NCBI RefSeq assembly: GCF_022637555.1
Contig: NZ_CP093342.1
Location: 496,001 to 560,000 of the forward strand
DNA from: Microbacterium sp. H1-D42
GTDB lineage: Bacteria; Actinomycetota; Actinomycetes; Actinomycetales; Microbacteriaceae
Reading direction: 5' to 3'
Length of the DNA: 64,000 nt
This document shows positions 42,362 through 49,849 of the stretch, piece by piece. Each line of letters begins with the position of its first letter. Position 1 is the first letter of the stretch. The position numbers and the translations under genes were made by a program. The notes under the pieces are model-generated. The model did not search any database, was not told the DNA's origin, and saw only the letters and a program-made list of their open reading frames with translations.

Positions 42362-42398
42362 AAGCCGACACCGTCTGAAAGCCGACACCGTCTGAAAG
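42355..42398 (+). repeat. 17-bp tandem repeat (2.6 copies) at the methyltransferase stop
   Basis: CGTCTGAAAGCCGACAC twice and then CGTCTGAAAG. The first copy contains the methyltransferase stop codon; the partial third copy runs directly into TAGGAT, the predicted -10 of the LysR gene. Copy-number change would alter the spacing upstream of that promoter. Confidence 0.9.
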
Positions 42399-42404
42399 TA
42401 GGAT
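42399..42404 (+). promoter_or_regulatory. Predicted -10 of the leaderless LysR gene
   Basis: TAGGAT followed by six nt (GAGCAC) and GTG at 42411; no ribosome site is visible. No good -35 at 17 bp because the region is the tandem repeat. Confidence 0.45.
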
Positions 42405-42410
42405 GAGCAC

Positions 42411-43304
42411 GTGTTCGAGCTGCGACGCCTGCGCCTGCTTCATGAGCTCTCAGTGCGCGGCACCATCGCCGAGGTGGCGGCCTCGCTGTCGTACAGCCCG
42501 TCGACCGTGTCGCAACAGCTCGCGCTGCTGGAGCGCGAAGCGGGGGTCGCGCTGCTCGAGCCGGACGGGCGCCGGGTGCGCTTGACGGCGGAGGGGCGGA
42601 TGCTGGCAGAGCACGCCGCGCGGATGCTCGACCTCGACGAAGCCGCCCGTGCCGCGCTGGCAGCCCCTGGGGCGCTGGAGCCGGTTCGCCTGGCGGCCAT
42701 GCCGACTGCCGCGGAGACGATCGTCCCTGCCGCTCTCACGCTGCTCGCCGCGCGCGCCCCGCAGCTGCGGGTGGAGCTCGAGGAGCTTCCGCCGGAGGAG
42801 AGCCTGTTCGAGCTGTCCGCCCGGCGGTTCGATCTGGTGATCGCCGAGCAGTACCCCGGCCACACCCGCGAGGTGCATGCCGGCCTGGAGCACCGCCTGC
42901 TCGGCGAGGACCCGATCCGCATCGTGCTGTCACCCGATGAGGCGCCAGCGCCCCTGGCATCCCTGCGCGACCGCGCCTGGGTGCTGGAGCCCGCGGGAAC
43001 CGCCGCCAGGCAGTGGGCGGTGCAGCAGTGCCGCGCTGCAGGCTTCGAACCCGACGTGCGCTTCGAGGCCGATGACCTCACCGCGCACATCAGACTGATC
43101 ACTGCAGGGCACGCCGTGGGCATGCTGCCCGACCTCATCTGGGGCGATGAGCCCAGTGGCATGAGCCTGGCCTCCCTGCCAGGCTCGCCGGTGCGAGAGG
43201 TGTTCACGGCCGTGCGCACCGCCGGCCGGGCATCCGAGAGTGTGACCCTGGTGCGCGACGCGCTCGCCGAGGCGTTTGCCTCGCACCGCAAGGTCGCGCC
43301 CTAG
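42411..43304 (+). CDS. LysR-family transcriptional regulator
   Basis: 297 residues. N-terminal helix-turn-helix LLHELSVRGTIAEVAASLSYSPSTVSQQLALLE (about 9-41) and a periplasmic-binding-like effector domain (RLAAMPTAAETIVPAALTLL from about 92). SPSTVSQQL is the standard recognition helix of this branch, common in Actinobacteria. The target is unknown: the genes around it are a methyltransferase upstream and the F420 operon downstream, both on the same strand. Confidence 0.92.
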   Translation: MFELRRLRLLHELSVRGTIAEVAASLSYSPSTVSQQLALLEREAGVALLEPDGRRVRLTAEGRMLAEHAARMLDLDEAARAALAAPGALEPVRLAAMPTAAETIVPAALTLLAARAPQLRVELEELPPEESLFELSARRFDLVIAEQYPGHTREVHAGLEHRLLGEDPIRIVLSPDEAPAPLASLRDRAWVLEPAGTAARQWAVQQCRAAGFEPDVRFEADDLTAHIRLITAGHAVGMLPDLIWGDEPSGMSLASLPGSPVREVFTAVRTAGRASESVTLVRDALAEAFASHRKVAP

Positions 43305-43342
43305 CATCCACTTCCCGACCCCGACCCCCCACACCAACCCAG

Positions 43343-43424
43343 GTACGGATGGCGGTCGAATCCACGCATGGCGGGAGACACGCCGCAGGATCTACCGCCA
43401 TCCGTACAATCTCCCGCCATCCGT
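43343..43424. repeat. 82-nt double inverted repeat, type D, upstream of the F420 operon
   Basis: Left arm parts GTACGGATGGCGGT (43343-43356) and ACGCATGGCGGGAGA (43364-43378); right arm parts ACCGCCATCCGTAC (43394-43407) and TCTCCCGCCATCCGT (43410-43424). Each left part can pair with either right part because all share ATGGCGG, so nested and crossed folds are both possible. It could end the LysR transcript, act as a leader switch for the FGD-like operon, or be a mobile palindrome. Confidence 0.7.
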
Positions 43425-43489
43425 TCCCGGGTAGCGTTAGGGAAGGCCGAGATCGGTCCGGAACCGAGGTCGGGACGGAGGGGTGGCAC

Positions 43490-44488
43490 ATGGAGGTGCA
43501 TTTCGTCGCGGCGCTGGAGCAGCTCGAGCCGTCGGATGCTGTTCGCCTGGCCGCTCTGGCCGAAGACAGCGGCTTCGCGGGAACAGTGCTGAGTGATCGT
43601 TTTCAGCCCTGGCTGCCGCAGCAGGGGCAGTCCGCCTTCGCGTGGACCGTCGCCGGTGCTGTCGGCCAGCGGATCTCGGGCACCGTCACGGTGTCGGCTG
43701 TGCCTGGATACCGCCAGCACCCGGCATCCGTCGCGCAGGCGAGCGCGACGCTCAGCGCGCTGCGCTCAGGCGGTGAACAGCGTGACTGGCACCGCCTGTT
43801 GCTCTCGGCCGGCGACGCGATCGACGAGCACGTCGTCGGCGGCTACTGGCCGGAGGCGCATGAGCGCGCCACGCGTCTGTTCGAGTCGGCCGAGATCATC
43901 CGAAAACTGTTCACCGCGTCGGCGAAGGGCAGCGATGTGCGGCACGCCGGCGCACACCACCGGCTGGAGACATCGCGCCTGTGGACGATGCCGACCACCC
44001 CGCCGAGCGTGCAGATCTGGGCAGGCGGCCCCGTCACCGCGCGGCGCGCCGGCCGTGAGGGCTTCGGCATCGTCGTGCAGGCAGCACCGGCGGACCGCCT
44101 GGTCGCGCTGCTGCGCGCGTTCCGCGAGGGTGCCCGCGAGGGCGGTCACGCGCCGGGGCGCGCGACCGTGCACGCCCAGCTGTCGTGGGCGCCGACCGAC
44201 GAGGAGGCGCTCGCGAACGCCCTGACCGACTGGCCCATGGCAGGGCTGCGCTTTCCGCGAGGCGATATCCGCTCGCCGTTCGACGTCGCGCAGCTCGCCC
44301 GCGCGGTCTCGCCAGACGACATCCGCTCCCGCATCCCGGTCAGCGCGGATCCCACCGTGCACGCCGCCCACCTGCGCGCGCTCGCCGCACTCGGCTTCGA
44401 CACCGTGCACGTGCACAACGTGAGCCGCGCTCAGGATGCCTGGCTCGAGATCTATGCGCGCGAGATCGCGCCAGAGATGGGGGCATGA
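43490..44488 (+). CDS. FGD-like LLM flavin/F420 oxidoreductase, diverged
   Basis: 332 residues of the luciferase-like monooxygenase fold, clearly related to the FGD two genes downstream (SDRFQPWLP versus [28 protein letters not shown]). The FGD catalytic histidine is replaced by Arg37, the conserved Trp41 is kept, and the SGKG lysine region that binds the sugar phosphate is lost (IVVQAAPAD). It therefore probably uses F420 with another substrate, or is a non-catalytic relative. GGAGGG is well placed before ATG 43490. First gene of a three-gene operon with cofE and fgd. Confidence 0.8.
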   Translation: MEVHFVAALEQLEPSDAVRLAALAEDSGFAGTVLSDRFQPWLPQQGQSAFAWTVAGAVGQRISGTVTVSAVPGYRQHPASVAQASATLSALRSGGEQRDWHRLLLSAGDAIDEHVVGGYWPEAHERATRLFESAEIIRKLFTASAKGSDVRHAGAHHRLETSRLWTMPTTPPSVQIWAGGPVTARRAGREGFGIVVQAAPADRLVALLRAFREGAREGGHAPGRATVHAQLSWAPTDEEALANALTDWPMAGLRFPRGDIRSPFDVAQLARAVSPDDIRSRIPVSADPTVHAAHLRALAALGFDTVHVHNVSRAQDAWLEIYAREIAPEMGA

Positions 44489-44491
44489 CAG

Positions 44492-45289
44492 ATGCTGACC
44501 GTGTGGCCGCTGCCCGGCATCCCCGAGGTGCAGTCCGGCGACGACCTCGCAGCCCTGATCCTCGCCGCACTGCAGCCGACCCCGCTCGAGGACGGCGACG
44601 TGCTCGTCGTCACCTCGAAGATCGTCTCCAAGGCTGAGGGGCGCATCGTCGCGGCTGACGATCGCGAGGCGGCGATCACCGCCGAGACCGCGCGCATCGT
44701 CGCGACCAGGCCGCGCGCCGACGGCGGCGTCACCCGCATCGTGCAGAACAGGCTCGGCATCGTGGGCGCCGCGGCCGGAGTGGATGCCTCGAACACGGCA
44801 TCCGGAACAGTGCTGCTGCTGCCGATCGACCCTGATGCCAGTGCCCGCGACCTGGCCGGGGCGCTGCGCGCGGCGACCGGAGCCGAGGTCGGAGTGATCA
44901 TCAGCGACACGCTCGGACGCCCGTGGCGCGAGGGGCAGACCGACATCGCGATCGGAGCCGCAGGTGTGCACATCTTCGACCGCCTCGGCGGCCAGGTCGA
45001 CAGCGCAGGGCGCCCGCTCATCGTGACGCTGCCGTGCATCGCCGATGAGCTCGCCGCCACCGGCGACCTGGTCAAGGGCAAGCTCAGTGGATGCCCGGTG
45101 GCTGTGGTCCGCGGAATGGGGCGCGTCGTGGGCGGGTTGGATCTGGCAGGGGCGGCGAGCATCGTGCGCGACGCCTCGAAGGACATGTTCCGGCTCGGCG
45201 CCGACGAGGCGTACCGAGCGGGGTTCGAGGACGGCCGAGCGGTGGCGGATGCTGACGCGCACGCCATCCGCGCTGAAGAGGAGATCTGA
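44492..45289 (+). CDS. cofE: Coenzyme F420-0:L-glutamate ligase
   Basis: 265 residues, the CofE domain (N-terminal part of mycobacterial FbiB) without the C-terminal FMN domain. [20 protein letters not shown] (about 32-51), [41 protein letters not shown] and [13 protein letters not shown] are diagnostic. It adds gamma-linked glutamates to F420-0 using GTP, making the cofactor used by the flanking enzyme genes. GGGGG precedes ATG 44492; the stop shares a base with the fgd start (TGATG). Confidence 0.93.
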   Translation: MLTVWPLPGIPEVQSGDDLAALILAALQPTPLEDGDVLVVTSKIVSKAEGRIVAADDREAAITAETARIVATRPRADGGVTRIVQNRLGIVGAAAGVDASNTASGTVLLLPIDPDASARDLAGALRAATGAEVGVIISDTLGRPWREGQTDIAIGAAGVHIFDRLGGQVDSAGRPLIVTLPCIADELAATGDLVKGKLSGCPVAVVRGMGRVVGGLDLAGAASIVRDASKDMFRLGADEAYRAGFEDGRAVADADAHAIRAEEEI

Positions 45290-46317
45290 TGCTGAAGCTG
45301 GGTTACAAGGCGTCCGCGGAGCAGTTCGGGCCGCGGGAGCTCGTGGATTTCGCGGTGATGGCGGAGGATTTCGGGTTCGAGTCCGTGGCGGTGAGTGATC
45401 ATTTTCAGCCGTGGCGGTACACCGGCGGGCATGCCCCGTTCTCGATCGCGTGGGCGGCGGCGGTGGGGGAGCGCACGAGCCGGATCCGCATCGGGACGAG
45501 CGTGATGACGCCGACCTTCCGGTACAACCCGGCGGTGATCGCGCAGGCATTCGCGACACTGGGGATGCTGAACCCCGACCGGGTGTTCCTGGGTGTCGGG
45601 ACGGGTGAGGCGCTGAACGAGATCGCGACGGGGTTCCGTGGGGCGGGGGCGCAGGACTGGCCGGAGTTCCGGGAGCGGTTCGCGCGGCTGCGGGAGTCGG
45701 TGCGACTGATGCGGGCGCTGTGGACCGGGGAGCGGGTCTCGTTCGAGGGGGACTACTACTCGACGCATGATGCGTCGATCTACGACGTGCCCGACGGGGG
45801 TGTGCCGATCTACATCGCGGCCGGGGGGCCGACGGTGGCGAAGTACGCCGGCCGTGCCGGGGACGGGGTGATCGTGACCTCGGGCAAGGGGCGCGAGCTG
45901 TATGAGGATCAGCTGGTTCCGGCGGTGAAGGAGGGGCTGGAGCTGTCGAAGCGGAAGCTGGCCGACATCGACCGGATGATCGAGATCAAGATCTCGTACG
46001 AGGAGACGGAGGATGCTGCGCTGGCGAACACGCGGTTCTGGGCGCCGCTGTCGCTGAGCAAAGAGCAGAAGCACGACATCACCGACCCGATCGAGATGGA
46101 GAAGGCCGCCGACGCCCTGCCCATCGAGCAGGTCGCGAAGCGGTGGATCGTCGGCGCCGACCCTGATGCCGTGGTCGCGCAGGTGAAGGACTACGTCGAC
46201 TGGGGCTTCAACAACCTCGTCTTCCACGCCCCCGGCCACGACCAGGAGCGCTTCATGACCCTGTTCCAACGCGACCTCGCCCCCCGACTGCGAGCCCTGG
46301 AGGCCCCGGACGCCTGA
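45289..46317 (+). CDS. fgd: F420-dependent glucose-6-phosphate dehydrogenase
   Basis: 342 residues. Oxidises glucose-6-phosphate to 6-phosphogluconolactone while reducing F420. The active-site His38 and Trp42 are present in [17 protein letters not shown], the acid residue in [10 protein letters not shown], and the phosphate-binding lysines in [10 protein letters not shown] and later in [10 protein letters not shown]. Start ATG 45289 overlaps the cofE stop. In the same reading frame after its stop the DNA stays open for 25 codons (46318-46392) and ends at another TGA, which may be a remnant or chance. Confidence 0.95.
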   Translation: MLKLGYKASAEQFGPRELVDFAVMAEDFGFESVAVSDHFQPWRYTGGHAPFSIAWAAAVGERTSRIRIGTSVMTPTFRYNPAVIAQAFATLGMLNPDRVFLGVGTGEALNEIATGFRGAGAQDWPEFRERFARLRESVRLMRALWTGERVSFEGDYYSTHDASIYDVPDGGVPIYIAAGGPTVAKYAGRAGDGVIVTSGKGRELYEDQLVPAVKEGLELSKRKLADIDRMIEIKISYEETEDAALANTRFWAPLSLSKEQKHDITDPIEMEKAADALPIEQVAKRWIVGADPDAVVAQVKDYVDWGFNNLVFHAPGHDQERFMTLFQRDLAPRLRALEAPDA

Positions 46318-46413
46318 GCGCGACGAACTCCGACTGACTTTGCTCGTCAGGAACTGCTGCGCGAGGTGAAGGCTCGCAACGCCAACCGCAACTGAGCGGG
46401 CCTCCCTCCGCCC

Positions 46414-46470
46414 GGTCGTTGAGTGAGCGAAGCGAGTCGAAACGGGCTGAGTGAGCGCAGCGACTCGAAG
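46414..46470 (+). repeat. Two tandem type E dispersed repeats
   Basis: GTTGAGTGAGCGAAGCGAGT (from 46418) and, 27 bp further, CTGAGTGAGCGCAGCGACTC (from 46447), each continuing CGAA. They match the rocD copy and the reversed copy at 48112-48136. Confidence 0.8.
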
Positions 46471-46525
46471 TCCCGGAACCCCAATCCCGTAGTTGTTCAG
46501 GGGCGTCAAGAATTCTTTCGGAATC

Positions 46526-46584
46526 TTTCTCTGATCAGCCGGATTCTGCCTGTCAATGTCGGTGGCCCCGTGTTGAATAGAGGT
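46526..46584 (+). promoter_or_regulatory. Conserved leaderless promoter block of HNH gene 2
   Basis: CTGTCA, 17-nt spacer, TTGAAT, six nt (AGAGGT), ATG at 46585. Nearly the same as 23609-23669 before HNH gene 1, while coding neighbours differ, so the promoter moved or duplicated with the gene. Confidence 0.6.
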
Positions 46585-48069
46585 ATGAACAGCACCGCAG
46601 CTCTCCTGGATCGGGTCGTCGCCGACCTCGATCAGGTGCTCGGTGCGGATGCGTTCGCGGCGCTGTCCGATGCGGAACGACTGGTGGTGCTGAGGCGGGC
46701 TGGTGATGCGTTGCGGCGGGTGGAGGCTGTGGTCGTCGAGACGGTGGCGTCCTCGGATCCGGTGGGGCTTGCGAATGGTGTCGGATGCCGGAGCATGAAC
46801 GAACTGCTCCAGCGGACCCTGCGTGTGGATTCCCGTGCGGCGGCGCAGATCGTGAAGGCCAGCAGGGCCGTGCACCGCGAGACGGACCTCACCTCCGGAG
46901 CGCCGCTCCCGGCGCGGTGGCCGGCGCTGAGGCAGGCGATGCTCGACGGGGCGATCGGGGTCACAGGGCTGTTGGCGGCGACGGGGCCGGTCGAATCGGC
47001 CGGTGACCGGATCGGTGCCGCGGACCGGTGGAAGGCCGATGCGGTGCTGGCGGAGGTGGTGCGCGGATACGTGGCCACAGACGGCACGGACGGGGGCGCC
47101 GAAGACACGGATGCAGACGGCGGAGACACGGATGCGGACGGCACGCAGCCGGACCGGGTTCCGGCGGCGACGCCGGAGGATGTGAAGTCCATCGCGCATG
47201 CGATCGCTCTGCGGCTGGACCCTGATGGCGCGGAACCGACCGAGCAGCGGGCGATGACGCGTCGGTTCCTGTCGGTCGGGCGGATGCGGGACGGGGTGTA
47301 TCCACTGCGGGGGAACCTGCTGCCCGAGACGTACGCCCAGTTGCAGTTGCTGCTGGATGCGCAGCTGAACCCGAAGACCGACGGCCCACCCGCCCCGGAA
47401 GGCGTCGCCTTCCGCCCGTCCGACGATGCGGGCAACGACCGCGCCGACGATGCCGGCGTTGACGGTGACGAGTTCAACAGTGACCCGCGCAGCGTGCTCG
47501 ACACGCGCACGCGGGGGCAGAAGCAGCACGATGCTCTCACCGCAGCCCTGGGCATCGCCGCTCGGAATGCGGATATGCCGTCGTTGGGCGGTGCGGCTCC
47601 CACGCTAGTGGTGCACCTGGATTCCGCCGACAGCTCCTGGGCCACCATCCCCGGCGTCGAAGCCCCGGTCCACGCGGCCGTTGCCCGGCACGCGGGCTGC
47701 ACCGGCACCATCCAGCGGGTGTTCACCGAGCAGGGCCGGATCGTGGGGATGACGGTCACCGACCGGATCTTCACCGTCTACCAGCGCCGCGCGATCACCC
47801 TGCGCGACAAGGAGTGTCTGATCCCCGGCTGTCACGTCCCGGCGTCGTGGTGTGAGATCCACCACGTCACCGAATGGGCCCGCGGCGGGCCGACCAGCAC
47901 CGACAACGGCGTCCCGTTGTGCTGGTGGCACCACCGCTCGCTGGAGTATTCCGGGTGGGAGATCCGCATGAACCACGGACTCCCCGAAATCCGCGGCCCC
48001 GCATGGTGGGACCCCGAACACCGCTGGCGCACCCCACGCCTCTCCCTCCCCGACTTCGCGTACACGTAG
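46585..48069 (+). CDS. DUF222 (13E12-repeat) HNH endonuclease-domain protein, copy 2
   Basis: 494 residues. Same domain order as copy 1 at 23670-25175: DUF222 from MNSTAALLDRVVADLDQV, then a C-terminal HNH domain with CLIPGCHVPASWCEIHH, STDNGVPLCWWHHR and HRWRTPRLSL. Catalytic residues are intact. The copies are near-identical in the central and HNH blocks and differ mainly in the first 80 residues and the two acidic linkers (e.g. GTDGGAEDTDADGG). Type E repeats lie on both sides in opposite orientation (46414-46470 and 48112-48136), unlike copy 1. Biological role of the family is unsettled. Confidence 0.9.
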   Translation: MNSTAALLDRVVADLDQVLGADAFAALSDAERLVVLRRAGDALRRVEAVVVETVASSDPVGLANGVGCRSMNELLQRTLRVDSRAAAQIVKASRAVHRETDLTSGAPLPARWPALRQAMLDGAIGVTGLLAATGPVESAGDRIGAADRWKADAVLAEVVRGYVATDGTDGGAEDTDADGGDTDADGTQPDRVPAATPEDVKSIAHAIALRLDPDGAEPTEQRAMTRRFLSVGRMRDGVYPLRGNLLPETYAQLQLLLDAQLNPKTDGPPAPEGVAFRPSDDAGNDRADDAGVDGDEFNSDPRSVLDTRTRGQKQHDALTAALGIAARNADMPSLGGAAPTLVVHLDSADSSWATIPGVEAPVHAAVARHAGCTGTIQRVFTEQGRIVGMTVTDRIFTVYQRRAITLRDKECLIPGCHVPASWCEIHHVTEWARGGPTSTDNGVPLCWWHHRSLEYSGWEIRMNHGLPEIRGPAWWDPEHRWRTPRLSLPDFAYT

Positions 48070-48111
48070 CCGTTCCTGCCCGGGTTCGGCGGGCGCTGAC
48101 GTCCTTTGCCG

Positions 48112-48136
48112 CTTCGACTCGCTGCGCTCGCTCAGC
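48112..48136 (-). repeat. Type E dispersed repeat, reverse orientation
   Basis: On the minus strand it begins GCTGAGCGAGCGCAGCGAGT and ends CGAAG, 42 bp after the HNH gene 2 stop. With the copies at 46414-46470 it brackets that gene as an inverted pair. Confidence 0.75.
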
Positions 48137-48246
48137 GCACCGCTCGTCGTTCCGACTGGGACGATCGACCCACATAGGCGTATGCTCGCAGGCAACCGCG
48201 TGCGTTCCCCCCGCGCACGCGGTTTCCCCCAGCGCAAAGGAGCGCC

Positions 48247-49761
48247 ATGCCCACCGTCCTCAATCGTGTCGCCGCGGGGCTCGCCCTCGCCACCGCGGCC
48301 GTACTCACTTTCGCGCCGGCGGCGTCTGCCGCCCCGGCGCCGGCCGCGTCGGGCATCCACGTTGCAGGCAAACCCGACAAGCCCGCGAAGCCCGGCAAAC
48401 CGGACAAGCCTGGCAAACCCGGCAAGCCGGCGAAACCAGGCAAGTCCGATGCAACCGTCACCACGCCCGACGGCCGCGTCTTCATCACCGACAAGCAGGG
48501 GCGTGCGCTGCAGCTGCGCGGATACAACGCCGCCAAGTACGTGCACGACCGACTGAACCCCGCCGACATCGAGACGATGGCCGATCAGGGATTCAACTTC
48601 CTGCGGCTGGTCGTGCAATGGCAGTACTTCGAGCCCGAGCAGGGACAGTACGACCAGTCGTACTTCGACTACGTCGACTCGGTGCTCGACGCCGCCGATC
48701 GCGAGGGCGTGCATGTCATGCTCGACATGCACCAGGACGTCTACGGGCCGGTGTTCGGCGCCTCCGGCGCCCCGGAGTGGGCGACCCGCACCGACGGTCT
48801 GCCGTTCGAGGATGACCCCGCGAACTGGTTCAACAACTACTTCCAGCCCGCGGTGATGCGCGCCTTCACACACCTGTACAACGACGCGGATCTGCAGCGC
48901 GCACAGCAGGACCTGTGGACAGAGGTCGCCGGCGCGTTCAACGAGCACGAGAGTCTGCTGGGCTACGACCTGTTCAACGAGCCGTTCGGCGAGTTCATCG
49001 AAGAGGACGGCGGCGATTGGGTGACAGCCTCCGCGCGCATCGAGTCGACGCAGATCAGCGACATGTACGACCGGCTCATCCCGGCGATCCGCAGCGTCGA
49101 CGACGACTCGTGGATCTTCGTCGAGCCCACAGTGCTTGTCGGCTACGGCGTTCCGACGCAGCTGCGCTCGTTCGATGACCCGCGTGATGGCAAGGCGCGG
49201 CTCGGCTACGCCCCGCACTTCTACAACACCGGCGTGGAAGAGGGCGGCGACTGGACGCAGGACGACTTCGTGGTGAACTACGAAGCCGCGATCTCGGCGT
49301 ACCCCACCGCGAACGGCATGCCGATGATCGTCGGCGAGTGGGGTGTGCCCAACTCGCGCACACCAGGCAACGCCGCCCTCGTGGCCGCGCAGGTCTCAGC
49401 CATGGAGCGCTTCGCCAGCGGCTGGGCGATCTGGTACTACTGCGCCAGTGACGGCGGCGGCTACTGCGCGATGAACGGCGACGGCGGGGCCGCCCCTGGC
49501 AACGAGCCCGCGTACGGTCCGTACGCGCGGGCGATCGAAGGAGTGCCGGGTGCGGAGCAGTTCGACGCCGCCACCGGCACGTACACCGTGACCTTCACAG
49601 CGGGTGCCGGCCAGAGTGAGATCTGGGTGCCGCAGTCCACCTACGCGAAGGGCGCCAAGGTGTCGATCACCGGAGGCAAGGCGCACTACAACGCGAAGAA
49701 GCAGCTGCTGCACATCACGGCGAAGCCCGGCGCGAAGGTGACGCTGACCCTCACCAGGTGA
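48247..49761 (+). CDS. Secreted GH5 endoglycoceramidase-like hydrolase
   Basis: 504 residues. Signal peptide about 1-29 (VAAGLALATAAVLTFAPAASA), then a Lys-Pro-Gly linker (KPGKPDKPGKPGKP, about 44-66), then the GH5 barrel: LRGYNAAKYVHDRLNPADIE, MLDMHQDVYGPVFG, acid/base Glu245 in YDLFNEPFGE and nucleophile Glu364 in IVGEWGVPNS, and a C-terminal beta domain. This matches Rhodococcus endoglycoceramidases, which cut glycans from glycosphingolipids; other glycolipids are possible. AAAGGAG precedes ATG 48247. TATGCT at 48181-48186 may be its -10, giving a leader of about 60 nt. Confidence 0.88.
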   Translation: MPTVLNRVAAGLALATAAVLTFAPAASAAPAPAASGIHVAGKPDKPAKPGKPDKPGKPGKPAKPGKSDATVTTPDGRVFITDKQGRALQLRGYNAAKYVHDRLNPADIETMADQGFNFLRLVVQWQYFEPEQGQYDQSYFDYVDSVLDAADREGVHVMLDMHQDVYGPVFGASGAPEWATRTDGLPFEDDPANWFNNYFQPAVMRAFTHLYNDADLQRAQQDLWTEVAGAFNEHESLLGYDLFNEPFGEFIEEDGGDWVTASARIESTQISDMYDRLIPAIRSVDDDSWIFVEPTVLVGYGVPTQLRSFDDPRDGKARLGYAPHFYNTGVEEGGDWTQDDFVVNYEAAISAYPTANGMPMIVGEWGVPNSRTPGNAALVAAQVSAMERFASGWAIWYYCASDGGGYCAMNGDGGAAPGNEPAYGPYARAIEGVPGAEQFDAATGTYTVTFTAGAGQSEIWVPQSTYAKGAKVSITGGKAHYNAKKQLLHITAKPGAKVTLTLTR

Positions 49762-49763
49762 GC

Positions 49764-49844
49764 GTCGACACCCCTACGTATTGTCGACACCCCCACCTGC
49801 GGACGTCCGCACGTGGGGTGTCGGCAGCAGGTAGGGGTGTCGAC
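49764..49844. repeat. 81-nt palindromic element, type C (between convergent genes)
   Basis: Outer arms GTCGACACCCCTAC/GTAGGGGTGTCGAC (14 bp, perfect), inner arms CGACACCCCCAC/GTGGGGTGTCG (one extra C), centre TGCGGACGTCCGCA, itself a perfect palindrome. Each arm thus holds two direct copies of a GTCGACACCCC unit. It fills the gap between the endoglycoceramidase stop and the convergent oxidoreductase stop and can act as terminator for both. Confidence 0.8.
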
Positions 49845-49849
49845 GGGTC

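Larger units (their letters stand above)
46318..46584. other. Intergenic region between fgd and HNH gene 2
   Basis: 267 bp with: an open stretch in the fgd frame that ends KARNANRN before a stop at 46393 (possible gene-end remnant, no start codon), two tandem type E repeats (46414-46470), and the conserved HNH promoter block (46526-46584). Confidence 0.5.

Noticed and set aside
46318..46395. 25-codon stretch in the fgd frame ending KARNANRN
   Set aside because: No start codon and too short; could be a gene-end remnant or chance openness, so not called as a pseudogene.
44452..47529. 1025-codon leftward open frame across cofE, fgd and HNH gene 2
   Set aside because: Low-complexity Arg/His-rich translation opposite three well-supported genes.
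48361..48446. Collagen-like Lys-Pro-Gly repeat at the start of the GH5 gene
   Set aside because: A normal secretion/linker segment; no separate feature needed.
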